Source of the DNA: a virus
Length of the DNA stretch: 30,618 nucleotides
Strand: one strand, 5' to 3'
Virus record (IMG/VR): IMGVR_UViG_3300043119_000131
Span: 1-30,618 of that record
Shown: one piece after another, positions 12,848 to 20,822 of the stretch
How positions within the stretch are numbered: position 1 is the stretch's first letter
Layout: each line of letters opens with the position of its first letter
The notes under the pieces: model-generated
Seen by the model: only the letters and a program-made list of their open reading frames with translations
Told to the model about the DNA's origin: nothing
Databases searched by the model: none
Translations under genes and position numbers: made by a program

Positions 12848-13206
12848 TGGACAAAAAAGAAAAAAGAGCTAACTACTATCTTCGTAATAAAGAAAAAGCA
12901 GTTGCTCAAGGTAGTGCTTGGTATCGAGCTAATAAAGAAAAGACATTAGCTCGTTCTAGGTTACGACTAACAGGGGTGACACAGGAACAGTATGATGAGG
13001 CACACTTGAAACAAAAAGGTGTCTGCGCCATCTGCTCTTGTGTTTGTTCTACAGGTAAAAAACTATCTGCTGACCATTGCCACACAACAGGAGTCTTTAG
13101 AGGTCTTTTATGCGGCAAGTGTAACAAAGGACTTGGTTTATTTAATGACAATTTAACATTAATGGAGAAAGCTATGGACTATTTAAGGGAACACAATGAT
13201 TCCTAA
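12847..13206 (+). CDS. Endonuclease VII-type nuclease
   Basis: A 119-residue member of the T4 endonuclease VII (His-Me finger) family. It has zinc cysteines C60/C63 and C89/C92, catalytic DHCH (D76, H77) and N93 within CNKGLGLFN. The N-terminal region is lysine-rich with repeats like YYLRNKEKA and WYRANKEKT. T4 endonuclease VII resolves branched DNA before packaging; many small relatives are homing enzymes. It overlaps RNR by one base and the next gene by 11. RNR genes are frequent targets of phage homing nucleases, which makes that reading attractive. Confidence 0.88.
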   Translation: MDKKEKRANYYLRNKEKAVAQGSAWYRANKEKTLARSRLRLTGVTQEQYDEAHLKQKGVCAICSCVCSTGKKLSADHCHTTGVFRGLLCGKCNKGLGLFNDNLTLMEKAMDYLREHNDS

Positions 13207-13456
13207 AACCTTCCAGCTAGTAGGTTGTAAGTGGACAGTGAAAATAGTGAAGGACATGACGGATTTAGGCCGTTGTGACCCCGCTACATTTACTGTCTAT
13301 ATTAAGGAAGGTTTAAACCCCTCGTATGCAGAACAAACCTTCTTCCATGAGCTGACCCATGCCATTATGTTCTCTATGGGTCATAATGACCACGATGAGG
13401 TGTTTGTTGACGCTTTCGGTGCTTTGTTGCATCAATTTAATAGGAGTAAGAAATAA
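13196..13456 (+). CDS. Small HExxH zincin-like protein
   Basis: An 86-residue protein with HELTH (near residues 51-55) in FFHELTHAIMF, followed by DEVFVDAFGALL, which may supply a third metal ligand. This arrangement is typical of small phage zincin-like proteins distantly similar to ImmA/IrrE metallopeptidases. Whether it is a protease is unknown; it lacks any visible DNA-binding domain. AAGGGAACACA precedes ATG 13196. The stop overlaps the next start by one base. Confidence 0.75.
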   Translation: MIPKTFQLVGCKWTVKIVKDMTDLGRCDPATFTVYIKEGLNPSYAEQTFFHELTHAIMFSMGHNDHDEVFVDAFGALLHQFNRSKK

Positions 13457-13650
13457 TGCAAATTGATTTTGACTGGATTTCAGGACTAGCTGTTGGCATT
13501 GAAGCAGGAGCTGCTTACGAGATGGATGACGATGGGAACATTGATGACAGCTCTGTGGTAGAGAACATCACTGTCTCCCTTGGCTTCTTCCGAATGGAGA
13601 TATACTTCGGTGGAGGTGATGGAGGGAACCCTGTAGAGAAACAGGCATAG
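13456..13650 (+). CDS. Small acidic protein, last gene of the + strand block
   Basis: A 64-residue acidic product (YEMDDDGNIDDSSVVENITVSLGFFRMEIYFGGGDGG). AGGAGTAAGAAATA precedes ATG 13456, and the gene starts on the last base of the previous stop. The C-terminal half may form a beta-hairpin. Not recognised. The terminator hairpin follows after 23 bases. Confidence 0.65.
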   Translation: MQIDFDWISGLAVGIEAGAAYEMDDDGNIDDSSVVENITVSLGFFRMEIYFGGGDGGNPVEKQA

Positions 13651-13673
13651 CATTTGCTATTCGCAAACAGCAA

Positions 13674-13708
13674 AAAGCCGCTAGAGGGTATTTCCCTTTA
13701 GCGGCTTT
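13674..13708. terminator. Bidirectional rho-independent terminator between convergent gene blocks
   Basis: AAAGCCGCTA (13674-13683) pairs with TAGCGGCTTT (13699-13708), extended inward by GAGGG/CCCTT with one G-U pair to a 15-bp stem and a 5-base loop (TATTT). A-rich sequence lies on the left side (13672-13676) and T-rich sequence on the right (TTTGTTGTTT), so it can stop transcripts arriving from both directions. Confidence 0.93.
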
Positions 13709-13725
13709 GTTGTTTGTGGAGGCGA

Positions 13726-14136
13726 CTATTGCTTGCTACGAATCTCCATGATTTTCTCTAAGGTTCGTCCACCGAAATAGGCAGACATCACCAGCATTCC
13801 CCATTGACCTAACAGCTCAACATAGCTTGCCTGTGCGTTGTAGCCAAAGGCAGACATCATGGCAAAGAGGAAGTAACCCACGAAAATAGCTACAAGAGCC
13901 ATAGGTCGTATGTTCTTAGACAGCCAGCTGTCAGAAGCCATGTCAGCGTCCCAACGCTCAGAGACCCCTGCCTGTTCGGTCTTGTAGAGGTCAGTTTCGT
14001 TAGCCATCTTAGCCAGCTCTCCGCTTTGAGCAAGAACGGCTAGGTCTAGTTGTGCCTTGGCCTTGGCTTCAGGGTCGGGAATGAGCTTGTCGATGAGCTT
14101 CCCACCAACAGCTAAAAGTCCTGTAATATCAAACAT
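13726..14136 (-). CDS. Holin, 3TM/GTA-type
   Basis: The product (136 aa from ATG 14136) carries the GTA/3TM holin pattern: a short N-terminal hydrophobic helix, a charged middle with DLYKTEQAGVSERWDADMASDSWLSKNIRP, then two membrane helices (about 78-97 and 107-123) and a basic end. Holins form the membrane lesion that releases the endolysin at lysis time. I chose ATG 14136, which overlaps the upstream stop (TAATG) behind AAAGGA, instead of a longer in-frame start at 14205. It is the last gene of the minus-strand block. Confidence 0.85.
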   Translation of the reverse strand: MFDITGLLAVGGKLIDKLIPDPEAKAKAQLDLAVLAQSGELAKMANETDLYKTEQAGVSERWDADMASDSWLSKNIRPMALVAIFVGYFLFAMMSAFGYNAQASYVELLGQWGMLVMSAYFGGRTLEKIMEIRSKQ

Positions 14137-14606
14137 TAGTGTCCTTTCAATTCTAGTATGCCCCAACCAACTAGGGCAAATATAGCAGCTGCAACAAGGA
14201 CACAAAGAGCCATTGTCACAACTTCGTCTATTTCATTCTTCCTATTCTGTGCTGCTTTAGCGTCCAATATCTCTTGCACCTTACGGCGTTGAACAAGGCT
14301 GTTACGCTCCTGCACTATCTGACCCCATAGAGCACTCTGTCCCTGATTGATGAAGTGCCATTTAAGCTCCTCCTCAGCCTTGTTAAGCTCATGGAGCTGC
14401 ATCACTGTGCTCATGGCTTGACTAGTGTCAGAACTATACTTCTTTTTGGGGTCTTTAATAGCCTCCTTCGCTACAGCGTCCTTGGCATCAAAGAACTTCA
14501 TAACATCATGCGTTATGCCCTGAATGTCCTTCCCCATCTTTATAGCAGCTTGTATCCCTTTTATAGCCCCCTGTGCTACAGCAAAAGCAGTTATTGGGTC
14601 TATCAT
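14136..14606 (-). CDS. C-terminally membrane-anchored protein beside the holin
   Basis: A 156-residue protein with an Ala-rich N-terminus, a charged helical middle (LHELNKAEEELKWHFINQG, QERNSLVQRRKVQEILDAK) that could form a coiled coil, and one C-terminal membrane helix (about 129-151). It lies between the endolysin region and holin with a one-base overlap, so a lysis or envelope role is likely, such as a spanin-like component. The orientation is not that of a classical Rz, and it could equally be a virion membrane protein. ATAAGGCATAT precedes ATG 14606. Confidence 0.65.
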   Translation of the reverse strand: MIDPITAFAVAQGAIKGIQAAIKMGKDIQGITHDVMKFFDAKDAVAKEAIKDPKKKYSSDTSQAMSTVMQLHELNKAEEELKWHFINQGQSALWGQIVQERNSLVQRRKVQEILDAKAAQNRKNEIDEVVTMALCVLVAAAIFALVGWGILELKGH

Positions 14607-14613
14607 ATATGCC

Positions 14614-14772
14614 TTATGTTTTCTTTACTATAATAGTCCATTGACATATCTTCCCATCCTTTATGAACTCATTAGCCCCATAAGTAGAGCTAGGCTTAAT
14701 CTCTCTGCAAATAAGCACTAGCTGCTGCTGTGTATTGGGCCAAGGAGCTTCTGCTGAGACAGGAACTATCAA
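14614..14772 (-). CDS. Probable 52-aa gene with TTG start in the lysis cassette
   Basis: The 203-base gap between the endolysin and the next gene holds an open frame starting at TTG 14772 and ending TAA at 14614, seven bases before the next ATG. The product (VSAEAPWPNTQQQLVLICRE... ending KICQWTIIVKKT) is protein-like and has two cysteines. TAAGG lies 10 bases before the TTG; no ATG is available in this frame. It fills the gap almost perfectly, which supports it. It could be a small lysis accessory or a remnant of a longer gene. Confidence 0.5.
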   Translation of the reverse strand: MIVPVSAEAPWPNTQQQLVLICREIKPSSTYGANEFIKDGKICQWTIIVKKT

Positions 14773-14809
14773 CCGTATTTAGCCTTAGAGAGCTGGAAAT
14801 ATTCTTTAC

Positions 14810-15187
14810 TCACGGATAAACCTTTCTATCAAGCTCTATATGAGGCCCGTCCTTGAACCCTTTGAAGGTTCCACCCCAGACTAAAGGAATGTTAAGCTCC
14901 TTAGCCACACCGAGGATGTGCTGTGCAAGCTCCTCATACTTGTGGAACTCCCATGAAGCCTTCCCATCAATGAGCACACAGACATCCACAGCTTTTCCTG
15001 TTAAATGTCTGCTGTTCATGGTCTTGCTCTTACCAGCCGCTACAAGCTCTTTCTGGCGTTCTAGGGTGCGTAGGCCGTCTGTGATGCTGAAGTCGTAAGG
15101 AGGGGCTTCTATGGCCTTGTGCATCACCTTCTGTAGGTCTTCATGCACACAGGCTAAGAAAGCCTCGCTTTTAGTACCAAAGTTCAT
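14810..15187 (-). CDS. Endolysin, M15-type L-alanyl-D-glutamate peptidase
   Basis: A 125-residue zinc peptidase that cuts peptidoglycan cross-bridges after holin release. Active-site motifs: SRHLTGKAVD (H61, D68), VWGG (W104) and DGPHIEL (D113, H116), matching VanY/T5 Lys-like peptidases. There is no signal peptide, which fits holin-dependent export. It overlaps the upstream virion gene by 4 bases (ATGA), with GGAGGAATGAA as a strong ribosome-binding site. Confidence 0.92.
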   Translation of the reverse strand: MNFGTKSEAFLACVHEDLQKVMHKAIEAPPYDFSITDGLRTLERQKELVAAGKSKTMNSRHLTGKAVDVCVLIDGKASWEFHKYEELAQHILGVAKELNIPLVWGGTFKGFKDGPHIELDRKVYP

Positions 15188-16698
15188 TTCATTCCTCCGG
15201 GAGCAGACATCATGCCACTAGCTCCAGCAATGTAGTTAAGTAAGTCAGTGTTAATCCGAGGTGTGTAACGAGTACCTGAAGCAATTTCTTTAGAAAGGTT
15301 GGTCACTTCATTACTCTTTGCCAAGTTCCGTAAGAAACCTGCTCCATAAGCTGTTCCTTGTAGACCCGCAGCTAATAAAGGGCTTCCTGCAAGAGCTGTT
15401 GCTGCTGTTGCTCCTCCACCAATAAACATACTCTTACCAATCTGTAGATTAGCCAACATACTAGCAATCTTATCCGCAGTGGAAGATTTCTGAGCAGCTT
15501 TAATCATCTCCTGTTCCGATTTAGAGAACATATTAAACTCTTTCGAGTTTATAAGAGAAGTAAGTTTAGTTTGAATTTCTCTAGCTTCGCTCCGTCCGGG
15601 TTGACCAGCCGTTGTCTCTGCTTTAGTAAGAATGTTCTCAAAGATGTCTGCTTTACGAGACTGCTTCCAAGCCTGTCGTGCTTCAGTAGTTAGTTTCATT
15701 GCTTCCCCTGAATCAGCAGCACCTTTAACAAAATCAGCAGGTTTTAGATTAGACACGGTATCATCTATCTTCTCTACTACTTGACCAGCTAGGCGTTTAA
15801 GCGTGTCGCTAGAGTTTCTATCACGAGCAACGCTAGAAGCAACACTACGCATCTTCTCTGCAACTTGCCATGTTACAGGTTGGTTTGAAGCCATTGTCTC
15901 AAGTTTACCAATCAAGGCCATAACTTCTTTATCGTCTGCTGCTGCACTGGTTGGGGTTACTCCTTCTTTTGCAAGAGTAGCTCGTAAATCACCGAGACTA
16001 TTAGTAATGGTTGTTGGTTGTAGGGTTACACCAAGGCTGTTAGCTTTCTCGTAAATAGCTCCTGCATTATCACGAACTGCTTGAGGAGTAGGCAAGCCTT
16101 TTGCATCTCTTGTGCGGAACACGGTTTCAGCAAGTTTTCCACCTAGTTTCAATGCCCCACCTGTTGCAAGACCTGTAGCACCTCCAAAAGCTGCTGCTGT
16201 TCCTTGGTTTTGGTCTGCACTTCCTGCGCCATAAAGAGCACCTTGAATGGTGGGGTTGACAACTTCAGGAGCAAGACCAACATAAGGAGAAACTGCTTTA
16301 GAAACAGCTGCAAGAGGACGAGCTAATGGGTTTGCAAACGCACCAGCCACTTGACCAGCAAAACGACCACCTCCAGCCTCTGCGTCTCGTTGTTGTTGAG
16401 CTGCTAGGGCTTCTTCATATGTCCCTTTTCCTTGCATCTCATCTACTTTAGCAGCTAGTTTGTTAGCAGTACCGAAGGTCATAGTGTCTACAGCACCACG
16501 AAGTACATCTTCAGCAGTTGATAATGCCTTCTTACCTGTTTGGACAGCACTCTGACCCATCTGCTCTGCTTGAGAACCGGGCAGAGGAGCAGAAACATCT
16601 TCACCTAAATGAGTTCTAATTTTAGTAAGAGCTTCTTCATTAGACAATGTTTCAGGGAGGTCAAAGAACTGACCATTATATTCATAAACTTTACCCAT
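15184..16698 (-). CDS. Internal virion/ejection-type protein, 504 aa
   Basis: The product starts MGKVYEYNGQFFDLPETLSN, a short domain common at the N-terminus of podovirus internal virion proteins. Long Ala/Gly-rich and helical segments follow. A hydrophobic glycine-rich stretch near the C-terminus (about residues 425-455, FIGGGATAATALAGSPLLAAG) could insert into the membrane during DNA ejection. No lysozyme or transglycosylase motif is seen. It lies between virion genes and the endolysin. AAGGAAATAT precedes ATG 16698. Confidence 0.7.
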   Translation of the reverse strand: MGKVYEYNGQFFDLPETLSNEEALTKIRTHLGEDVSAPLPGSQAEQMGQSAVQTGKKALSTAEDVLRGAVDTMTFGTANKLAAKVDEMQGKGTYEEALAAQQQRDAEAGGGRFAGQVAGAFANPLARPLAAVSKAVSPYVGLAPEVVNPTIQGALYGAGSADQNQGTAAAFGGATGLATGGALKLGGKLAETVFRTRDAKGLPTPQAVRDNAGAIYEKANSLGVTLQPTTITNSLGDLRATLAKEGVTPTSAAADDKEVMALIGKLETMASNQPVTWQVAEKMRSVASSVARDRNSSDTLKRLAGQVVEKIDDTVSNLKPADFVKGAADSGEAMKLTTEARQAWKQSRKADIFENILTKAETTAGQPGRSEAREIQTKLTSLINSKEFNMFSKSEQEMIKAAQKSSTADKIASMLANLQIGKSMFIGGGATAATALAGSPLLAAGLQGTAYGAGFLRNLAKSNEVTNLSKEIASGTRYTPRINTDLLNYIAGASGMMSAPGGMK

Positions 16699-16706
16699 AT
16701 ATTTCC

Positions 16707-17933
16707 TTATTTAAGTTTAATAGGGTTTGCTGCTGTCCCTGCTGTTGGTTCGTCTTTATAATAAGGGTCTACGCCTTGTGATTTTCTACGGCTGTCGATA
16801 CGGCTTTTAAGTTTATTTTGAGCTGTATTGATAGCGTTATTATATTTAACCAATGCTTCTTGTGTTGCTTTAGTGTCGTTTCGACCATAAGAAGCAATAA
16901 GTGCTTTAGCAAAACGCAATACGTCAGCATCTGTCTGTACACCTTTTTCAGCACTAACTTGCAGATTAACAGCACTATCCACAGAGCTTTTCAAGTTTGC
17001 ATAAGCCCTGCTTTCAGGAGTGGAGTTTCCTGTAGCATTATCTGCATCATATTTCATGTTACGGATTGGCCCAAGCATCAAAGAGGATTGACCTGTTTTA
17101 GGGTCTGGAGTAACAGAAGAAATAGCAGCTTTAAGAACCTGCTGTTGCGCCCCTAATGTATCTACTTGAGCTAAGTCAGCATCTTCACCTTTTTGCAAGG
17201 AAGGTGCTAATGGTTTATTAGCAGCTGCTGCTTTCTTATCTTCAGCCCGAATTGCCGCCATCTCTACGGCAGTATCTCTACGCATCTGTGCAATTTCACG
17301 AGCAGTGGCTCCTGCCAGTTTAGCTGCTTCAATACGAGCATCTGCTGCAATTTGTGCTGTTTGAACACGACCTTCTTGAGCATCTCTACGAGACTGTGAT
17401 GCTTGCAAAGCTGCAAACACTTTGTCAGGGCTTCCATACTTAACCATAATGCCCATTACATCTTGCTCTGTAGCATTGGCAGGGAGTGCTGCTAGTTCTG
17501 CACGAAGTTGCTCCTCTTGACGAGCTGATACTTCTGTCTTTGTTGCGTCTGCTACATTCTTCCGTGTAATGGCTTGTGACTGCACCATTTCTTGAGCTTT
17601 AGCAAAGGCTTGCATTGCCTCGCTTCCATAGCCTTTAGCCTGAGCTGCTTGCCCCGCTTGCATGAGTCCTTGAGGTGTGGTTGTGTCAAACTGCTGGAGA
17701 ATAGCCTGTAGGTCAGAAGCCTTCTTCATCTCAGGGTCTTCTACACCTAATAGACTGGCAATGCCTCCTCCAAGCTGGCTACCTGCCATGTAGAGGCCAC
17801 TCCGTGCCCTATCAAAGCCATAAGGGTCATTGGGGGCGGTCTGTCCATAAGCATCTGCTGCTTTAGATAACGCTGCTTGTCGTCCTTGTTGTAGCTCGTA
17901 AGGGGAGCTTCCAAATAAACCTGTTGTTGCCAT
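16707..17933 (-). CDS. Internal virion/ejection-type helical protein, 408 aa
   Basis: Mostly predicted helix, rich in Ala, Gln and Lys, with long coiled-coil-like runs in the middle (AADARIEAAKLAGATAREIAQ... AVEMAAIRAEDKKAAA). The N-terminus MATTGLFGSSPYELQQGRQAAL is typical of podovirus virion proteins. Its place next to other virion genes suggests an internal or tail-tip structural role in DNA ejection. No enzyme motif seen. AAGGAAATAAT precedes ATG 17933. Confidence 0.65.
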   Translation of the reverse strand: MATTGLFGSSPYELQQGRQAALSKAADAYGQTAPNDPYGFDRARSGLYMAGSQLGGGIASLLGVEDPEMKKASDLQAILQQFDTTTPQGLMQAGQAAQAKGYGSEAMQAFAKAQEMVQSQAITRKNVADATKTEVSARQEEQLRAELAALPANATEQDVMGIMVKYGSPDKVFAALQASQSRRDAQEGRVQTAQIAADARIEAAKLAGATAREIAQMRRDTAVEMAAIRAEDKKAAAANKPLAPSLQKGEDADLAQVDTLGAQQQVLKAAISSVTPDPKTGQSSLMLGPIRNMKYDADNATGNSTPESRAYANLKSSVDSAVNLQVSAEKGVQTDADVLRFAKALIASYGRNDTKATQEALVKYNNAINTAQNKLKSRIDSRRKSQGVDPYYKDEPTAGTAANPIKLK

Positions 17934-17942
17934 ATTATTTCC

Positions 17943-18893
17943 TTAACTGAGCCAAGAACCGAGTAAACCACCCAAGCTACCAATTACTGAAGGGTTAGAA
18001 GCAGCCCCTTGAAGGACAGACTGCCAAGGGTTGTACGCATTAGCCTGAGCCTGTGAAGCTGTGCCGATGTTAGACAACACACCTGCCTTATACCCTGCAT
18101 CAGCACCAGCAGTGCCTAACGCCTGACTTACAGCCATAGGAGCAGCAGCTTGGCCTTCTAAGCCTGAAGCAACACCAAAGGCAGCCTTGTAGGGGTCGTA
18201 TGCAGCCGATTGAGCACCATATGTGCCTGACAGGGTGTTGAGGCCTGTACCAACCAAACCAGCACCAAACTGAGTGGCTTGTCGTCCTTGCTCTTGTGCT
18301 TGAGCAGCTAGTTGTGCGTTCTGTTGTGCAAGAGCGTTGTAATAGGCTTGAGCCTCTGGGTTAGCAGAGCCGAGGTTTCCACCCTGTGCTACAGACAAAC
18401 CAGCTCGTCCTGTGTTCTGTAGGTTCTGCTGTAGCTGTCCATACGAATAGTCACGAGAAGGCTGCAACAGGGCTTGTTGGCTTGCCATGTAGTCCTGAGC
18501 AGCTTGCTGTGGGCTAGTAGCTAAATATTGATTGCCAAGGTTGAACAGGCTCTGAACAGCTTGTGACGCAGGAGCTGTTGCCATTGCTCCCTGTCCTGCT
18601 TGGCCTAAGTAGCCTCCTGCTTGCTGAATGGCTCCTTCTCGCATTGCTGCAACATCAGGGGCAGCTTGGTAGCCAGCTCCAATGAGTCGTCCATTAGCAT
18701 CGTAGTTGTACCCGCTTTGACCAAACCTAGAGGTAACTCCTACAGGTCGAAACTGAGCACCTGCCGCAGCTCCAAACTGCTGTTGAGCAGCTGTATTAGC
18801 TGCATTGGTGGCACTCTGTCCGCCTAGATAGCCTCCTAATGCGTTTAGGAGACCCCCACCAAGTGTACTAGTAGCTGTATTGTCTATTGCCAT
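17943..18893 (-). CDS. Gln/Ala/Gly-rich virion protein, 316 aa
   Basis: Low-complexity helical protein with many Gln-Ala segments (QAYYNALAQQNAQLAAQAQEQ) and glycine-rich ends (LGGGLLNALGGYLGGQSA; GSLGGLLGSWLS). The composition recalls small ejection proteins such as P22 gp7 and similar proteins of environmental podoviruses. The hydrophobic glycine-rich ends could interact with membrane. TTAAGGAATAAT precedes ATG 18893; the next gene follows after nine bases. Confidence 0.6.
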   Translation of the reverse strand: MAIDNTATSTLGGGLLNALGGYLGGQSATNAANTAAQQQFGAAAGAQFRPVGVTSRFGQSGYNYDANGRLIGAGYQAAPDVAAMREGAIQQAGGYLGQAGQGAMATAPASQAVQSLFNLGNQYLATSPQQAAQDYMASQQALLQPSRDYSYGQLQQNLQNTGRAGLSVAQGGNLGSANPEAQAYYNALAQQNAQLAAQAQEQGRQATQFGAGLVGTGLNTLSGTYGAQSAAYDPYKAAFGVASGLEGQAAAPMAVSQALGTAGADAGYKAGVLSNIGTASQAQANAYNPWQSVLQGAASNPSVIGSLGGLLGSWLS

Positions 18894-18901
18894 ATTATTC
18901 C

Positions 18902-19651
18902 TTAAAATGAGGTTCCGGTGCGACCTGTGTCACGACCCATACTATCTCGGTCTCCTGTGTTGCCATAGCCGGGGCTGTCACCACCGAAGCCTCCACCTCC
19001 GCCGCCTTGTTGTCCTTGTGCTGTGGCAGGGTCTACACCCATTGGGTTTGCAGCAATACCTGCTCCTGTTGGAGAAGTAACTCCATATCCGCCGTTTGCT
19101 ACAGAAGTTCCATAACCACCGCCGCCGTAAGATGGGTCAGCAGCAATTAAACTAGCTAGGCGTTCTTGGTTTGCTCTTGCTTCAGCTACTGTTGCGTATG
19201 GGTTTGAAAGCTGACCTACTAAACCAGCTATAGAAGCACCGGGCAGGAATCCACCAAGTAAACCTGAATAATTGCTTAAACCTAGCGACAGATTACCTAA
19301 AAGTGTTGATGGCCCTGCTCCTGCCATTGGGCTTTCACTTCTAAAGCCTGCTTCTTGCATCTCCCCACGGTTTCCACCGCCGCTTCCTCGTGTCTGTGGA
19401 TATAGGTCTTCAAACAAACTACCAACAACGCTTTGCGGAACAACAGCTGTTGGAGCTGCATTTACAGGAGAATAACCATTTTGGCTATACCATTGCTGCA
19501 AAGCCTGTTGATACTCAGGAGTTAATGTCCCTGTAGTGGTTTGCTGTGTCTGAGGGTTATATGTTTGTTGTTGAGGAAAATACATAGCATAGGCATCTGC
19601 CATTGCCTTCAAGTATTCAGGGGTAACGCCGGAGCTAAATAGTTGTGCCAT
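18902..19651 (-). CDS. Glycine/glutamine-rich virion-associated protein, 249 aa
   Basis: The N-terminal part starts MAQLFSSGVTPEYLKAMADA and is followed by Gln/Thr-rich sequence. The C-terminal third is very glycine-rich (SYGGGGYGTSVANGGYG, GQQGGGGGGFGGDSPG). Such flexible tails are common in minor tail or ejection proteins. Between the collar gene and the other ejection-type genes with gaps of only 2-9 bases, it is likely part of the virion. No enzymatic motif. Confidence 0.55.
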   Translation of the reverse strand: MAQLFSSGVTPEYLKAMADAYAMYFPQQQTYNPQTQQTTTGTLTPEYQQALQQWYSQNGYSPVNAAPTAVVPQSVVGSLFEDLYPQTRGSGGGNRGEMQEAGFRSESPMAGAGPSTLLGNLSLGLSNYSGLLGGFLPGASIAGLVGQLSNPYATVAEARANQERLASLIAADPSYGGGGYGTSVANGGYGVTSPTGAGIAANPMGVDPATAQGQQGGGGGGFGGDSPGYGNTGDRDSMGRDTGRTGTSF

Positions 19652-19653
19652 GT

Positions 19654-20376
19654 TTATGTCTTAATAATGAAGAAGATACCAAGGGAAGGCTGTAAGTTTG
19701 CATCAGTACCAGACACACCTTCTGAGGAATTTGTTGTTGCTACAGTGATGCCAGTAGATGCTGAACCTGTAGTTCCTGAACCACCTGACCCTAATCCACC
19801 TGAACCAGAAGCACCGGGAGAGGCGGGGATAGTATACGAGTGTGCGTGAGTTGGGTCTGTAACTGTAGATGTTGCTGTATGTGTGTGTGTGACAACAACA
19901 GCATCTTTAGAACCTAGTGTCTGCGCTGCTGTGTATAAACCACCTGCACCGATAGGGCTACGGTTGTTGAAGTTGGGCAGATTAAAAGTTGTGCTTCCAT
20001 CTCCCACTCCGTAAGAAGTTCCAAGGAGGGCAAACAGAGCAGCATATGTGCTGCGACTAACAGCTGTTCCAGCGCACAACAAGAAGCCTGTAGGGGCTGT
20101 TGCTGTGGGCCACATTGTAATGCTTCCTGATGGGGAGGCATTGGCAATAACAAAAGCCGTAGTAGCTAGTTGTGTTGTGTTAGTACCTAAAGAAGCTGTT
20201 GGAGCAGCTGGAGTTCCTGTAAAGGTAGGAGACAAGCTATTAGCCTTTGTAGCTACAGCCGTTACGAGGTTATTAAACTCAGCATCTAGTTCAGTTCCTT
20301 TAACAATCTTTAGGGCATTGCCAGTGGAGAGACTGTCCTTAGATGCAAAGTTTGTACTTTTTGTATAATCTGTCAT
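19654..20376 (-). CDS. Tail-collar domain fibre protein
   Basis: A 240-residue receptor-interaction protein with a phage Tail_Collar (PF07484-type) domain: WPTATAPTGFLLCAGTAVSR, STYAALFALLGTSYGVGDGS and TFNLPNFNNRSPIGAG. The N-terminal stretch has fibre-type repeats (SLSPTFTGTPAAPTASLGTN). The C-terminal region holds a His-rich HTHT..THAH section, possibly metal-stabilised as in other short tail fibres. AAGGACACAC precedes ATG 20376. It lies directly after an inserted endonuclease gene. Confidence 0.85.
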   Translation of the reverse strand: MTDYTKSTNFASKDSLSTGNALKIVKGTELDAEFNNLVTAVATKANSLSPTFTGTPAAPTASLGTNTTQLATTAFVIANASPSGSITMWPTATAPTGFLLCAGTAVSRSTYAALFALLGTSYGVGDGSTTFNLPNFNNRSPIGAGGLYTAAQTLGSKDAVVVTHTHTATSTVTDPTHAHSYTIPASPGASGSGGLGSGGSGTTGSASTGITVATTNSSEGVSGTDANLQPSLGIFFIIKT

Positions 20377-20384
20377 GTGTGTCC

Positions 20385-20822
20385 TTAAACAATCTTTCCA
20401 TTTTTAATTGAGTGCTTATCAATATAAGCTATTGCTTTTGTTAAAACTAGTATAGATTCTTTTAATAATCCGATACCTGCATTACACCCATGACATAGAA
20501 GTTCTCTTACTTTACCTGTATCATGGCAGTGGTCTACATATAATTTTTGTTTTATTGCTTCTTGTTCATCAATTCCACAAATAGCACACTTATGGTTTTG
20601 TGCTATAAGAAGCGCTGTGTGTTCTTCTCTTGACATCCCATAAGATTGTTTTAAATGATAGTCTTTTCCATAGTCTCTCATTTCTTTCTTACGTTCTACA
20701 GTCATTGGTATACTTCGTATACAAGTTTTACAAATAGTTTTATGTTTACACTTCCTATCTGATGTCTTGTAATACTCTGTAATAGGCTGAATAACACCGC
20801 ACTTCTTACAACAATATGTCAT
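20385..20822 (-). CDS. Free-standing endonuclease VII-type homing nuclease
   Basis: 145 residues. The C-terminal endonuclease VII domain has C79/C82, DHCH (D97, H98), C110/C113 and N114. The N-terminal zinc finger C-x2-C (C5, C8) ... YYK ... C31-x2-C34 is shared in layout with the nucleases at 22357 and 26431. It is fitted between nozzle and collar genes: its start overlaps the nozzle stop by 4 bases and it ends eight bases before the collar start. Likely a homing enzyme that cuts a related phage's DNA at this junction; target unknown. Confidence 0.85.
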   Translation of the reverse strand: MTYCCKKCGVIQPITEYYKTSDRKCKHKTICKTCIRSIPMTVERKKEMRDYGKDYHLKQSYGMSREEHTALLIAQNHKCAICGIDEQEAIKQKLYVDHCHDTGKVRELLCHGCNAGIGLLKESILVLTKAIAYIDKHSIKNGKIV

